Source of the DNA: an uncultured Oscillospiraceae bacterium | Lineage (GTDB): Bacteria; Bacillota; Clostridia; Oscillospirales; Ruminococcaceae | DNA length: 64,000 bases | Assembly: GCA_934486875.1 (NCBI GenBank) | Contig: CAKSPU010000002.1 | Location: 1-64,000, forward strand | Direction of reading: 5' to 3' | Part shown: piece after piece, positions 17,084 to 26,604 of the stretch | How the letters are laid out: every line of letters begins with the position of its first letter | How positions within the stretch are numbered: the first letter of the stretch is position 1 | Made by a program: the position numbers and the translations under genes | The notes under the pieces: generated by a model | What the model was told of the DNA's origin: nothing | The model's database searches: none | The model's input: the letters and a program-made list of their open reading frames with translations, nothing else

Positions 17084-17136
17084 ATTTGTACCCCCCTGTT
17101 TCGATTTTCTGCATATTCTCCCATTTTATTAATATA

Positions 17137-17165
17137 AGTATAATACGTTCTGTGCATTTTGTCAA
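17137..17165 (-). promoter_or_regulatory. Promoter of the 16,292-17,083 gene
   Basis: Minus strand TTGACA (17,160-17,165), 17-base spacer, TATACT (17,137-17,142). The start codon lies about 50 bases downstream. The region from here to 17,318 holds nothing else clear except a CACAATG/CATTGTG inverted repeat at 17,214-17,240. Confidence 0.8.
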
Positions 17166-17318
17166 GGAAAATCAAAAGTTCGTCAGCCTGCATCAAATTT
17201 TTTGGTATAATGACACAATGCGGCATATCACGTCATTGTGAAAACTGATATTTCCTTGATATATTGCTTTGTTATGACCTTTTTCGCATTTTTCGCAGGG
17301 TATAATTATCCATATTTA

Positions 17319-17479
17319 ATACTAATCTTTAACCAACCTATAGACAAATTCGACAGCTATAACGCAGCCACTCGTCGTCAAGCTTCTTTGCCGGGCGACA
17401 AGCCCGCCTGCGGTCGCTTTCCTAGATTGGCAGCGTTCTATCTGCCGCCTTTGTCTACAGAACGATTAAAGATTAGTAT
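17319..17479. repeat. Foldback repeat, copy B, upstream of spoIIE
   Basis: A 161-bp palindrome with perfect 14-bp ends ATACTAATCTTTAA (17,319-17,332) and its complement (17,466-17,479). Pairing continues inward with TATAGACAAA/TTTGTCTACA and AACGCAGCCA/TGGCAGCGTT. The core hairpin is CGGGC-GACAA-GCCCG (17,392-17,406). The right end reads TTGTCT (17,451-17,456), 17 bases, TAGTAT (17,474-17,479), a weak outward promoter-like pair aimed at spoIIE, whose ATG is 33 bases away. Looks like a MITE or other short foldback element; no transposase is nearby. Confidence 0.9.
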
Positions 17480-17511
17480 GAAAGACAGAAAAAAGAAAGG
17501 AAGGATAAAAA

Positions 17512-19851
17512 ATGATAACAAAGGCGGAATGGACGGAGGAGATATCTCCCGAAGCACAGCTCCCTGCCGAAAAGGATCGGGGCAGGGCAATGGCTGTTTC
17601 CGCAGTTTTATGGGCGGCGGCAGGCTTTGCGGTGTCGGGTATGAAGATAGGCGGGGGAACGGCTCCCTTCGGTGCTTCCCTTGCGGCGGCAGGCGGTCCT
17701 CTTTCCGCTGCGGCGGTGCTTTTCGGAATGTTTGCGGCATCTGCTGCGGCGGACAGGCTGTGGAAGGATATTGCGGAGCTGGCTGCTGCGGCGGTAACGG
17801 CGCTGTTTGTGAAGCTTTTCGGAAAAAAATGCACGGTGCAGGCACGCTCTCTTGCGGCTGGAGCGGCATATTTCATATCTGCGGCGGCGGTGAGTGCGGG
17901 AAACGGCGGAGACTGGGTGATGTTCCTTGCGGTGTTTTTCAGGGCTGTTATGTGCTGGGGAGCCGCATTTTGCCTCCGTGAGACGGTATTGACCGTAAAA
18001 AGCGGCTTCTGTGCGGCAGATGAGGGCGCTGACCTGAGAGCTGCGGCAATGGGGATCACATATATGCTGGGCATCTGCGCACTGTGCTCTATGGACACGG
18101 GCTTTATAAATCCCGGCAGGATAGCCGCAGGGCTTTGCACCGTCATTGCCGCAAGGAAATTCGGCAGGTCGGGCGGCGGTGCTGCGGGCGTGCTTTCCGC
18201 AGGGGCATTTCTGTTATCCGAGCAGACCCTTGGCAGGAGCGGAGCTATGCTTGCTTTTGCGGGGCTTGTCACAGGGCTTTACTCCACAAAGGGGAAATAT
18301 TGGGTCAATGCCGTTTTTATCCTCACCGCATTCGGCATAACCGCAGCGGCGGGAATGCCCTCGGGTACTCCCGAATTTATTGCGGATATGGGAATTGCGG
18401 CGGTGATATACTGCGTTGTACCCGAGGGGATATATCTCCCGAAGCTCAACGGCATTTTTGCCACACGGGAAAAGGGGGATATCCGTTCGGACAAGCTTAT
18501 GTTTGCGGCAAGGGTGCTGGAGGAGGTCGGTGAAGATGTTCAGACGGCTGCGGACCTTTTTATGCGCCGCTCGGACAAGGGCGGCACGGAAGCGTACGAA
18601 TATGTCAAGGCGAGCGTTTGCGGCAGTGTTTGCACGCAGCGCAGGTGTACTGCGGCTTGCGGCGAGATTTCGCCTGACGGCATCGAAAATTGCTTCAAAG
18701 CCGCTCAGGGCATTGCGGAGAAAAAAGGCAGACTTACTGCAAAGGAGCTGCCTGCGGGCTTCGAGGGCTGCCCGAAAAAGGCTCTCATCGCTGACGGCTT
18801 CAGCACTGCGGCGGGAACGGAAAGGATATCCCGCCGAAAATCGGCATATCTGCGGCGATTTTTAGAAAGCACCTCCGAACAGCTTTCCGCTTCCTGCGGA
18901 ATGATATGGGAGCTTTCCGAGGAGGGTATGGCGGAATATTCCGCAGATATGGAGCTTTCAAAAATTTTTTGGCGTATCCTGACGGAGGAGGGCTTTGCCG
19001 TCCGCTCCGCACGGGTGGCTTTTGACAGCGGGCACCGCCCGTTCTGCGAGGCATTCATCACCGCTTCCGGGGATTTCCGTGACATTCATCTTGGCGGCGT
19101 TTCGGAACGGCTGGGGGCAATGCTCGGGGTGCGGCTCACATCTCCCGTGACGATGCTTTGCGGCAGCGGTGACAGCAGGATATGCCGTGCAAGGTGGCGG
19201 CAGGAGGGAAGATATGTTCCCGACTGGGATATATCCGCCGAGGCTGCGGAGGGAGCTTCCTGCGGCGACAGCCACGTATGCTTCGAGGACGGTCTGGGAA
19301 GATTTTACATAATCATTTCCGACGGTATGGGCAGGGGCGGAAAGGCGGCTTCAAGGAGCACCCTTGCGGTAAATCTCTTAAGACGTATGATACTTGGGGG
19401 CACGGGAAAGCAGAATGCCGTGAAAATGCTCAACGTCATAATGACCGCCGCTTCCTCCGACGAGATATTCACCACCGTGGACATATTTTCAGCCGACCTT
19501 TACACCGGTGAGGGCAGGCTTATCAAAATGGGTGCGGCTCCCACGGCGGTGCTCACCTGCGAAGAGGGTGAAAGCCCCGTTCTCAGCATCTACAGCGACA
19601 GCTCCGCCCCTGTGGGCATAATAAACGGGCTGAGTGTCACCGAGGAAAGGATATGCCTTGACGGAAACTCACGGGTCCTTATGACCACCGACGGCATTGA
19701 CATCACAAGCTCTGCGGTGGCGGCGGTGCTGGAAAACCGTGGGCTCACCTGCGGGCAGATGTGCGGCAGGATAATGGCGGCGGCTGAGGAATCGGCAGGG
19801 GAAAGACCCGATGACAGAACGGCTGCGGTGTTCAGACTTTTTCCTGTGTGA
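17512..19851 (+). CDS. spoIIE: Stage II sporulation protein E (PP2C phosphatase)
   Basis: In sporulating Firmicutes SpoIIE sits at the polar septum, binds FtsZ and dephosphorylates SpoIIAA to free sigma-F in the forespore. Of 779 residues (Bacillus: 827), the N-terminal third is a multi-helix membrane domain rich in Ala and Gly, followed by a central domain with several cysteines (VCGSVCTQRRCTAAC). The C-terminal PP2C phosphatase has the metal motif SDGMGRG at about 602-608 and MTTDGID near 725. A GAAAGGAAGG site precedes the ATG. It stands alone between repeat B and the glycogen genes. Confidence 0.95.
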   Translation: MITKAEWTEEISPEAQLPAEKDRGRAMAVSAVLWAAAGFAVSGMKIGGGTAPFGASLAAAGGPLSAAAVLFGMFAASAAADRLWKDIAELAAAAVTALFVKLFGKKCTVQARSLAAGAAYFISAAAVSAGNGGDWVMFLAVFFRAVMCWGAAFCLRETVLTVKSGFCAADEGADLRAAAMGITYMLGICALCSMDTGFINPGRIAAGLCTVIAARKFGRSGGGAAGVLSAGAFLLSEQTLGRSGAMLAFAGLVTGLYSTKGKYWVNAVFILTAFGITAAAGMPSGTPEFIADMGIAAVIYCVVPEGIYLPKLNGIFATREKGDIRSDKLMFAARVLEEVGEDVQTAADLFMRRSDKGGTEAYEYVKASVCGSVCTQRRCTAACGEISPDGIENCFKAAQGIAEKKGRLTAKELPAGFEGCPKKALIADGFSTAAGTERISRRKSAYLRRFLESTSEQLSASCGMIWELSEEGMAEYSADMELSKIFWRILTEEGFAVRSARVAFDSGHRPFCEAFITASGDFRDIHLGGVSERLGAMLGVRLTSPVTMLCGSGDSRICRARWRQEGRYVPDWDISAEAAEGASCGDSHVCFEDGLGRFYIIISDGMGRGGKAASRSTLAVNLLRRMILGGTGKQNAVKMLNVIMTAASSDEIFTTVDIFSADLYTGEGRLIKMGAAPTAVLTCEEGESPVLSIYSDSSAPVGIINGLSVTEERICLDGNSRVLMTTDGIDITSSAVAAVLENRGLTCGQMCGRIMAAAEESAGERPDDRTAAVFRLFPV

Positions 19852-19998
19852 TACCGGGAAAACGTTTGAATTTTTTCAAATAAGTATCTGTTCACAGAAA
19901 ATTTGCAATTGCAGATTATGGCACGGAAAATGTGTTGTTATAATGCACAAAGGCTATGTAAGAAATAAGTGAGAATTGTAAAATTTTTACAAGACCCC

Positions 19999-20027
19999 TT
20001 GTAATCTGATGCACAATCTGTTAAAAT
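19999..20027 (+). promoter_or_regulatory. Candidate promoter of the glycogen cluster
   Basis: TTGTAA (19,999-20,004), 17-base spacer, TAAAAT (20,022-20,027), 85 bases before the glgB start. A second TATAAT at 19,939-19,944 lacks a good -35 box. The 260-base gap after spoIIE shows no other structure I recognise. Confidence 0.5.
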
Positions 20028-20111
20028 ATTAGTTAAGATAAGCAGGGGTATCTGCACAAGCGGATCCGAGCTGCTTTTAACAAAGTCTGAAAGGTGGATA
20101 TAAATTAAAAT

Positions 20112-22289
20112 ATGAGCGAAAATAAGAAAAATTCCTCTATCGGAGATTATGATTTTCCTCTCTTTGTTTTCCACGAGGGCAGCAACTGCGAGGCTTTTGA
20201 TTTCTTCGGCGCTCACAAGGGCGTTAAGGACGGCAGAGATGGCGTTTTCTTCCGTGTATGGGCTCCGAACGCAAAGTCCGTTTCCCTTGTAGGCGACTTC
20301 AATGACTGGGACAGACGGAAAAATCCTATGTACCGTCTGGACGACCCCACTGTCTGGGAGATATTCGTTGAGGGCGTGGAGCAGTATTTTACCTACAAAT
20401 ACAGCGTCGAGACCTCTCATATGAGCATTGTTGACAAGGCTGACCCATACGGTACGCATATGGAGCTCCGCCCCAGCACAGCTTCAAAATATTTCGATAT
20501 CGACGGCTATGAGTGGCACGACAAAAAGTGGTACGAGCACAAGAAAAAGACCAATGTCTACAAGAGCCCTATGAACATCTACGAGGCTCACCTCGGCTCC
20601 TGGAAGCAGTACAAGGACGGCTCTCCCTTTGATTATGTGAAATTTGCCCACGAAATGTCCGACTATTTAAAGGATATGGGCTACACTCATCTGGAGCTTA
20701 TGCCCCTTGCGGAATATCCCTTTGACGGCTCCTGGGGCTATCAGGTCATCGGATATTACGCTCCCACGTCACGCTACGGAACTCCCGAGCAGTTTATGCA
20801 GATGGTGGATATTTTCCATCAGAACGGCATAGGAGTTATCCTCGACTGGGTACCCGCACACTTCCCCAAGGACAGCGCAGGTCTCTTTGAATTTGACGGT
20901 GACTGCTGCTATGAATACAGCGATCCTCTCAAAAAAGAGCACGCAGCCTGGGGCACAAGAGTTTTCGACTACGGCAAGGGCGAGGTAAGGAGCTTCCTTA
21001 TCTCAAATGCAGTTTACTGGATAGAAAAATTCCACGTTGACGGTCTGAGAGTTGATGCGGTGGCTTCAATGCTCTACCTTGACTATGACAGGCGTGAGTG
21101 GAGACCCAACAAGAACGGCGGTCACGAAAATCTTGAAGCGATCGAGTTCTTGCAGAAGCTCAACACTGCCGTATTTTCAAGAAATCCCGACGTGCTGATG
21201 ATAGCGGAGGAATCCACCTCCTGGCCTATGGTCACAAAGCCTGCGGATATCGGCGGTCTGGGCTTCAACTTCAAGTGGAATATGGGCTGGATGAACGACA
21301 CCCTTTCCTATATGCGCACCGACCCCATTTACAGGGCGGGCGACCACGGCAAGCTCACATTCTCATTCTTCTATGCATTCAGCGAGAATTTCGTACTCCC
21401 TATCTCCCACGATGAGGTGGTACACGGAAAGGCTTCTCTTTTCAGCAAGATGTCCAGCGGCACTATGGAGGGCAAATTCGCAAGCCAGAGAGCCTTTGCG
21501 GCATATATGATCGCTCACCCCGGAAAGAAGCTCAATTTTATGGGCAATGACTTCTCGCAGGTCATCGAGTGGAACTACGAAAAGGAGCTTGACTGGATGC
21601 TGCTGGGCTTTGAGTCCCACCGCAAGATGAATGATTTCTACAGGGATCTGAATCATCTCTACAAGGAGCTCCCCGCTTTCTGGCACGATGATGATTCCTG
21701 GGACGGCTTCAAGTGGATATGCGCCGATGACTACACCCAGAGCGTCATCTCCTTCAGACGTATCGACAACTCAAATCCCGAAAAGCCCGAGGAGATAATC
21801 ATTGTCTGCAACTTCGTCCCCGTTCAGAGAAATGACTACAAGATAGGCGTTCCCTATGAGGGCACTTACGAGCAGATATTCTCCACCGACGATATCAAGT
21901 ACGGCGGAAGCGGCGAGGTGGACAACGGTAGGATAAAGGCGAAGGAATATTCAATGCACGGCTGCGATTATTCTATCAGCCTTACCATACCGGGACTTTC
22001 CGCAATGTTCTTCCGCCACGTTACTCCCAAGACACGCCGCAAAAAGGCAGGGGACAAGATAGACGTTACGGGTACAGCTTCCGTTAAGGAAGCTCCCAAG
22101 AAGTCATCAAAGGCTGAGAAAACGGTCAGGACCGAAAAGCCTGCCGCAAAGAAAGCCGCAGAAGCAAAGGCAGCCGATGTAAAAGCATCTGAAGCCAAGG
22201 CAGCTGCAAATGAAAATGCAAGATCATCGGAAGAGGCTGCACCAAAGAAAAAAGGACGCAAGCCAAAGACCGATAAAACGGCGGAATAA
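20112..22289 (+). CDS. glgB: 1,4-alpha-glucan branching enzyme
   Basis: Transfers alpha-1,4 glucan chains to make alpha-1,6 branches in glycogen. It has 725 residues: an N-terminal CBM48 domain ([17 protein letters not shown]), then a GH13 catalytic barrel with the family regions [22 protein letters not shown] (nucleophile Asp), MIAEES (acid Glu) and [10 protein letters not shown]. The catalytic part ends near residue 638. The last ~85 residues are a Lys/Ala/Glu-rich tail ([19 protein letters not shown], ending [11 protein letters not shown]) that normal branching enzymes lack. First gene of glgB-C-D-A. Confidence 0.96.
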   Translation: MSENKKNSSIGDYDFPLFVFHEGSNCEAFDFFGAHKGVKDGRDGVFFRVWAPNAKSVSLVGDFNDWDRRKNPMYRLDDPTVWEIFVEGVEQYFTYKYSVETSHMSIVDKADPYGTHMELRPSTASKYFDIDGYEWHDKKWYEHKKKTNVYKSPMNIYEAHLGSWKQYKDGSPFDYVKFAHEMSDYLKDMGYTHLELMPLAEYPFDGSWGYQVIGYYAPTSRYGTPEQFMQMVDIFHQNGIGVILDWVPAHFPKDSAGLFEFDGDCCYEYSDPLKKEHAAWGTRVFDYGKGEVRSFLISNAVYWIEKFHVDGLRVDAVASMLYLDYDRREWRPNKNGGHENLEAIEFLQKLNTAVFSRNPDVLMIAEESTSWPMVTKPADIGGLGFNFKWNMGWMNDTLSYMRTDPIYRAGDHGKLTFSFFYAFSENFVLPISHDEVVHGKASLFSKMSSGTMEGKFASQRAFAAYMIAHPGKKLNFMGNDFSQVIEWNYEKELDWMLLGFESHRKMNDFYRDLNHLYKELPAFWHDDDSWDGFKWICADDYTQSVISFRRIDNSNPEKPEEIIIVCNFVPVQRNDYKIGVPYEGTYEQIFSTDDIKYGGSGEVDNGRIKAKEYSMHGCDYSISLTIPGLSAMFFRHVTPKTRRKKAGDKIDVTGTASVKEAPKKSSKAEKTVRTEKPAAKKAAEAKAADVKASEAKAAANENARSSEEAAPKKKGRKPKTDKTAE

Positions 22290-22321
22290 GCCGCATAAAA
22301 CCGAAAGGAAGGATTTTAAAG

Positions 22322-23530
22322 ATGTACACTAAAAAAGAATGCGTCGCAATGCTTTTGGCAGGCGGACAGGGCAGCCGTTTGTATGCCCTCACTCAGGATA
22401 TGGCAAAGCCTGCTGTTCCATACGGAGGAAAATACAGAATTATCGACTTCCCTCTTTCCAACTGCGTAAACTCAGGTATCGATACCGTTGGTGTTCTCAC
22501 TCAGTATCAGCCTCTGGTGCTCAATGACTACATCGGAAACGGTCAGCCCTGGGATCTTGACAAGCAGTACGGCGGCGCTCACTGCCTGCCTCCTTATCAG
22601 ACAGCTCTCGGCGCTGAGTGGTATAAGGGCACTGCGAATGCCATTTATCAGAACATCGCTTTTGTTGACCGCTACAATCCCGACTATGTGGTAGTTCTTT
22701 CCGGCGACCACATCTACAAGATGGATTACAACGTAATGCTCAGCTACCACAAGGAGAAGAACGCTGCGGCTACTATAGCCGTTCTTGATGTTCCTATGGA
22801 GGAAGCTTCCCGTTTCGGAATTATGATAACCGATGATGACGGAAATATCGTTGACTTCGAGGAAAAGCCCAAGAATCCACGTTCCACACTGGCTTCAATG
22901 GGTATCTACATCTTCACCTGGAGCAAGCTCAGACAGTACCTTATCGACAACGAGAACAACCCCGATGAGGACAAGGATTTCGGCAAGGCTATCATACCCA
23001 ATATGATGAATGCAGGCGAGAAGCTTGTTGCCTGGACATTTGACGGCTACTGGAAGGACGTTGGAACCCTTGATTCCCTCTGGGAAGCAAATATGGACCT
23101 TCTTAACCCCAATATCCCCATTGACCTTTACGACCCCGACTGGAAGATGTATTCCAGAAACCCCGTTCTCCCTCCTCAGTACATAGGCGACAATGCAAAT
23201 GTTGAAAACTCTATGGTCGCAGAGGGCTGCAACATTGACGGAAACATCGACTTCTCCGTTATCTACGAGGGCGTTACTATCGAAAAGGGCGCTACTGTCA
23301 CCGACTCCATTATTATGCCCGGCACAATTATCAAGGAGGGCGCTACCGTTGAGTACGCTATCGTCGGTGAGAACAGCATCATCGAAAAGGGCGCACACGT
23401 AGGCGCACGTCCCGAAACTGTTGAGAACAGAGACGACTGGGGCATTGCGGTAATCGGAAACAAGATAACCATTGCCGAGGGTCAGTCAGTAGGACCCAAG
23501 CAGATGGTTCCCGATATCAAGAAGAAGTAA
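22322..23530 (+). CDS. glgC: Glucose-1-phosphate adenylyltransferase, catalytic subunit
   Basis: Makes ADP-glucose from glucose-1-phosphate and ATP, the committed step of glycogen synthesis. It has 402 residues with the nucleotide-binding loop [14 protein letters not shown] and the [16 protein letters not shown] segment, [19 protein letters not shown] and a C-terminal left-handed beta-helix. In Firmicutes GlgC works with GlgD; for the Ruminococcus albus pair the two subunits together are more active than GlgC alone. 33 bases after glgB, with a GAAAGGAAGG site. Confidence 0.97.
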   Translation: MYTKKECVAMLLAGGQGSRLYALTQDMAKPAVPYGGKYRIIDFPLSNCVNSGIDTVGVLTQYQPLVLNDYIGNGQPWDLDKQYGGAHCLPPYQTALGAEWYKGTANAIYQNIAFVDRYNPDYVVVLSGDHIYKMDYNVMLSYHKEKNAAATIAVLDVPMEEASRFGIMITDDDGNIVDFEEKPKNPRSTLASMGIYIFTWSKLRQYLIDNENNPDEDKDFGKAIIPNMMNAGEKLVAWTFDGYWKDVGTLDSLWEANMDLLNPNIPIDLYDPDWKMYSRNPVLPPQYIGDNANVENSMVAEGCNIDGNIDFSVIYEGVTIEKGATVTDSIIMPGTIIKEGATVEYAIVGENSIIEKGAHVGARPETVENRDDWGIAVIGNKITIAEGQSVGPKQMVPDIKKK

Positions 23531-23559
23531 GAGCTTCACGGAAGGAAGGTTAATATAAA

Positions 23560-24684
23560 ATGAGCTTAAATAAGAAAATCCTTGGCGTAATTTTCGCCAA
23601 TATGCACGAGGACGTTGTTCCCGAGCTTACCCGTCAGAGAACAATGGGCTCGGTTATGTTCGGCGGCAGATACAGACTTATCGACTTCACACTTTCCAAT
23701 ATGGCAAACTCCGGCATTGACGAGGTGGGCGTTGTTACAAAATCCAACTATCAGTCCCTCCTTGACCACTTAGGCTCAGGCAGAGAGTGGGATATGGCAA
23801 GAAAGAACGGCGGACTTCACCTCCTCCCTCCTTTCTCCAATATGACAAGCGGTATGTACAGAGGCCGTCTCGAGGCTCTTTACGGAATCACCGATTTTAT
23901 CCGCTGCTCCGACGCTGACTATGTTATTATGTCCGACTGCGATGTTGTTACAAGCCTTGACTACAACAAGATCTATGACGCTCACATCAAGAACGGCGCT
24001 GACATCACTGCGGTATATGCAAAGTCAAATCTTGACCTTGACGCTGCGGCTCACACCAATGTTTTCGGTATCGACAACGAGGGACGCATCAACAACGTTC
24101 TCATCAATCCCGAAATAAGCGGCGAGTGCAACATCTCCCTCAATACATACATCATCTCCAAGCCCCTGCTTATGAGTATGATAACCGATGCTGCCGCAAA
24201 GGGCATCTACAGCTTTGCCAAGAGCATTCTTCAGGCTCAGTGCGGAAGATACAAGATAATGGCTTACAAGCACGAGGGATATTTCTCCAAGATAACCTCT
24301 ATCAAGAGCTATTATGACGCAAATATGGCTCTTCTCGATACCGACAACAGAATGAGGCTCTTCCCCGACAATGCTCCCGTTTACACTAAGATACGTGATA
24401 ACCCCCCTGCAAAGTTCGCTATCGGCGCAAAGGTTAAGAACTCACTTATCGCTGACGGCTGCATCATCGAGGGCACTGTTGAAAACTCTGTTCTTTTCAG
24501 AGGAGCAAAGGTTGCAAAGGGTGCTGTTGTCAAGGACTGCGTAATTATGCAGGACAGCGTTATCGGCAGAAATTGCAGTATCAGCTGCGTTATCACCGAC
24601 AAGATCGTAAATATTTCCGACCGGAAAATTCTCACAGGCTCCAAGAACTTCCCCATTTACATTGGCAAGGGCGCACAGATATAA
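23560..24684 (+). CDS. glgD: ADP-glucose pyrophosphorylase regulatory subunit
   Basis: GlgC paralogue of 374 residues. It keeps the fold (FGGRYRLIDFTLSNMANSGI, exactly 20 residues) and the C-terminal beta-helix, but the GGxGxRL catalytic loop is replaced by FANMHEDVVPELTRQR, and the metal-binding and substrate segments have drifted. This is the pattern of the non-catalytic or weakly catalytic GlgD subunit that modulates GlgC. It follows glgC by 29 bases. Confidence 0.95.
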   Translation: MSLNKKILGVIFANMHEDVVPELTRQRTMGSVMFGGRYRLIDFTLSNMANSGIDEVGVVTKSNYQSLLDHLGSGREWDMARKNGGLHLLPPFSNMTSGMYRGRLEALYGITDFIRCSDADYVIMSDCDVVTSLDYNKIYDAHIKNGADITAVYAKSNLDLDAAAHTNVFGIDNEGRINNVLINPEISGECNISLNTYIISKPLLMSMITDAAAKGIYSFAKSILQAQCGRYKIMAYKHEGYFSKITSIKSYYDANMALLDTDNRMRLFPDNAPVYTKIRDNPPAKFAIGAKVKNSLIADGCIIEGTVENSVLFRGAKVAKGAVVKDCVIMQDSVIGRNCSISCVITDKIVNISDRKILTGSKNFPIYIGKGAQI

Positions 24685-24726
24685 CAAATTAAAGCCGAAA
24701 ATGGCTTGATATCACGGTGACATCGG

Positions 24727-24747
24727 GCCTGCGGCTTTCCCGCAGGC
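24727..24747 (+). terminator. Hairpin after glgD
   Basis: Perfect inverted repeat GCCTGCGG/CCGCAGGC with a 5-base loop, 42 bases after glgD. There is no proper T-run, so it may be an attenuator, a stability hairpin or part of the repeat that follows, rather than a terminator. Confidence 0.4.
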
Positions 24748-24767
24748 TCGGTTGCCGTTATTGTTTG

Positions 24768-24926
24768 ATACTAATTCTCAATCAACCTATAGACAAACTC
24801 TCGGCTATAATAAGTTCATTCTGCGTCAAGCTCCCTTGCCAGGCGACAGCCTGTCTGCGGTCGCTTTCCTTGACTGAACTTATTCTATCTGTCGATTTTG
24901 TCTATAGAACGATTGAGAATTAGTAT
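24768..24926. repeat. Foldback repeat, copy C, between glgD and glgA
   Basis: A 159-bp palindrome with perfect 16-bp ends ATACTAATTCTCAATC (24,768-24,783) and its complement (24,911-24,926). Pairing continues through CTATAGACAAA and ATAAGTTCA on both arms. The core hairpin is CAGGC-GACA-GCCTG (24,840-24,853), a paired G-to-A and C-to-T change relative to copies A, B and E. The right end has TTGTCT (24,898-24,903), 17 bases, TAGTAT (24,921-24,926) facing glgA. Confidence 0.9.
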
Positions 24927-24990
24927 GAATTTAAACCCATTTTTTTAACAGCGGCAATTATACCTTCCGAGAGAAAGGATTTGAATATAT

Positions 24991-26412
24991 ATGAGGATAC
25001 TTTACACGGCTTCCGAGGCGCTTCCCTATGCGGCTTCAGGCGGTCTTGCCGATGTTGCGGGCTCGCTTCCTGCGGCTCTTTGCAAGGCAGGACACGATTG
25101 CAGAGTTGTGCTGCCCCTTTATAAGAGCATAAAGCCCGAACTGAGGGCAGAGCTTAAATTTTTAAAGAACTTTACCGTTGATGTGGGCTGGAGAAAGCAG
25201 TACTGCGGCGTTTTCGAGGGTCACGCAAACGGCGTTACCTATTATCTTCTCGATAATGAATATTACTATGCAAGAGACGGACTTTACGGCTTCTATGATG
25301 ACTGTGAGAGATTTGTTTTCCTCTCCCGTGCGGTGATGGAGCTTATCAAGCAGATCGACTGGAAGCCACAGATAATCAACTGCAACGACTGGCAGACTGC
25401 CCTTGTCCCCGTTTATTATCAGACCTACTACAAATTCCAGTACGGCTATGAGGACATCAAGACGGTTTTCACTATCCACAATATCCAGTATCAGGGAAGA
25501 TACGGTATGGACGTGATAAACGACATTATGGGCATTCCGATGTACCACGCAAATATCCTGGAGTATGACGGCGCAGTTAACCTTATGAAGGGCGCTTTTG
25601 AAACTGCCGACAAGATAACCACCGTTTCCCCCAGCTATGCCTGGGAGATCCTCGACCCGTGGTATTCCCACGGTCTGGACAGGGCGCTTACCAACAAGCA
25701 GTACAAGCTCTGCGGCTTCCTGAACGGCATCGACACAAAGCTTTACGATCCCGAGCACGACCCCCTTATCCCCGCTCATTTCAGCTCAAAGGATATTTCG
25801 GGCAAGGCAAAGTGCAAGGCAGAGCTTTTGAAATCGCTGGGTCTTTCCGCAGGCGATGAGCCTGTTATCGGCATCATCACGAGATTTGTTTCACACAAGG
25901 GTATCGACCTTATCAAGTATGTTTTCGAGGAAATGCTGGGTCTTGGCTGCAAGTTTGCGGTGCTGGGCTCGGGTGAGAAAATTTATGAGGATTTCTTCAA
26001 GGAAATGGCGTGGAGATATCCCGACAAGGTAAGCGTTACACTGGGCTTTATGCCTGACCTTGCAAGGAAGATATATGCAGGTGCGGATATGTTCCTTATG
26101 CCCTCTCAGAGCGAGCCCTGCGGTCTTGCTCAGATGATATCTATGCGCTACGGCACACTGCCTGTCGTAAGAGAGACAGGCGGCCTCAGAGACAGCGTAA
26201 GAGATGCAGGCGGCGAGAACGGCAACGGCTTTACTTTCAAGACCTATAACGCTCACGATATGCTTAACGCTGTAAGCAGAGCCTGTGACTATTATCACGA
26301 CAAGGCAGCCTGGGAAAAGCTGGTCAGGAGAACTATGAAGAATGATTTCAGCTGGGATAGCTCCGCAAAGCTGTATATCGGTCTTTACAAAGAGCTTGCA
26401 GGGGAAGAATAA
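24991..26412 (+). CDS. glgA: Glycogen synthase (ADP-glucose type)
   Basis: GT5 enzyme that adds glucose from ADP-glucose to the growing alpha-1,4 glucan. It has 473 residues with the N-terminal ADP-glucose contact region (ASGGLADVAGSLPAAL, the KxGGL-type motif with S in place of K), TVSPSYAWEI, and the GT-B C-terminal motif MPSQSEPCGLAQM. The ATG is preceded by GAGAAAGGA. It is separated from glgD by 306 bases that hold a hairpin and repeat C, so it may have a promoter of its own. Confidence 0.96.
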   Translation: MRILYTASEALPYAASGGLADVAGSLPAALCKAGHDCRVVLPLYKSIKPELRAELKFLKNFTVDVGWRKQYCGVFEGHANGVTYYLLDNEYYYARDGLYGFYDDCERFVFLSRAVMELIKQIDWKPQIINCNDWQTALVPVYYQTYYKFQYGYEDIKTVFTIHNIQYQGRYGMDVINDIMGIPMYHANILEYDGAVNLMKGAFETADKITTVSPSYAWEILDPWYSHGLDRALTNKQYKLCGFLNGIDTKLYDPEHDPLIPAHFSSKDISGKAKCKAELLKSLGLSAGDEPVIGIITRFVSHKGIDLIKYVFEEMLGLGCKFAVLGSGEKIYEDFFKEMAWRYPDKVSVTLGFMPDLARKIYAGADMFLMPSQSEPCGLAQMISMRYGTLPVVRETGGLRDSVRDAGGENGNGFTFKTYNAHDMLNAVSRACDYYHDKAAWEKLVRRTMKNDFSWDSSAKLYIGLYKELAGEE

Positions 26413-26427
26413 GTTTACAATCAACAG

Positions 26428-26461
26428 ACAGACCCGTTCTGTTCGGACGGGTCTGTTTTTT
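26428..26461 (+). terminator. Intrinsic terminator of the glycogen cluster
   Basis: Inverted repeat ACAGACCCGT/ACGGGTCTGT followed by TTTTTT, 15 bases after the glgA stop. Confidence 0.9.
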
Positions 26462-26529
26462 GTGCAGACAAATGCAAATTATGCTGTAATAAGGGTTCGT
26501 TGTTTTGACAAATTTGAACATTATTACAA

Positions 26530-26558
26530 TTGACAACGTTTTCATAATGTGATATAAT
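26530..26558 (+). promoter_or_regulatory. Promoter of the EAL phosphodiesterase gene
   Basis: TTGACA (26,530-26,535), 17-base spacer, TATAAT (26,553-26,558): a perfect sigma-A match, 46 bases before the start codon. Confidence 0.85.
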
Positions 26559-26604
26559 ATTAAAGATAACATTGAAATTATAATTTTGTTTTCGGAAGGG
26601 GAAA

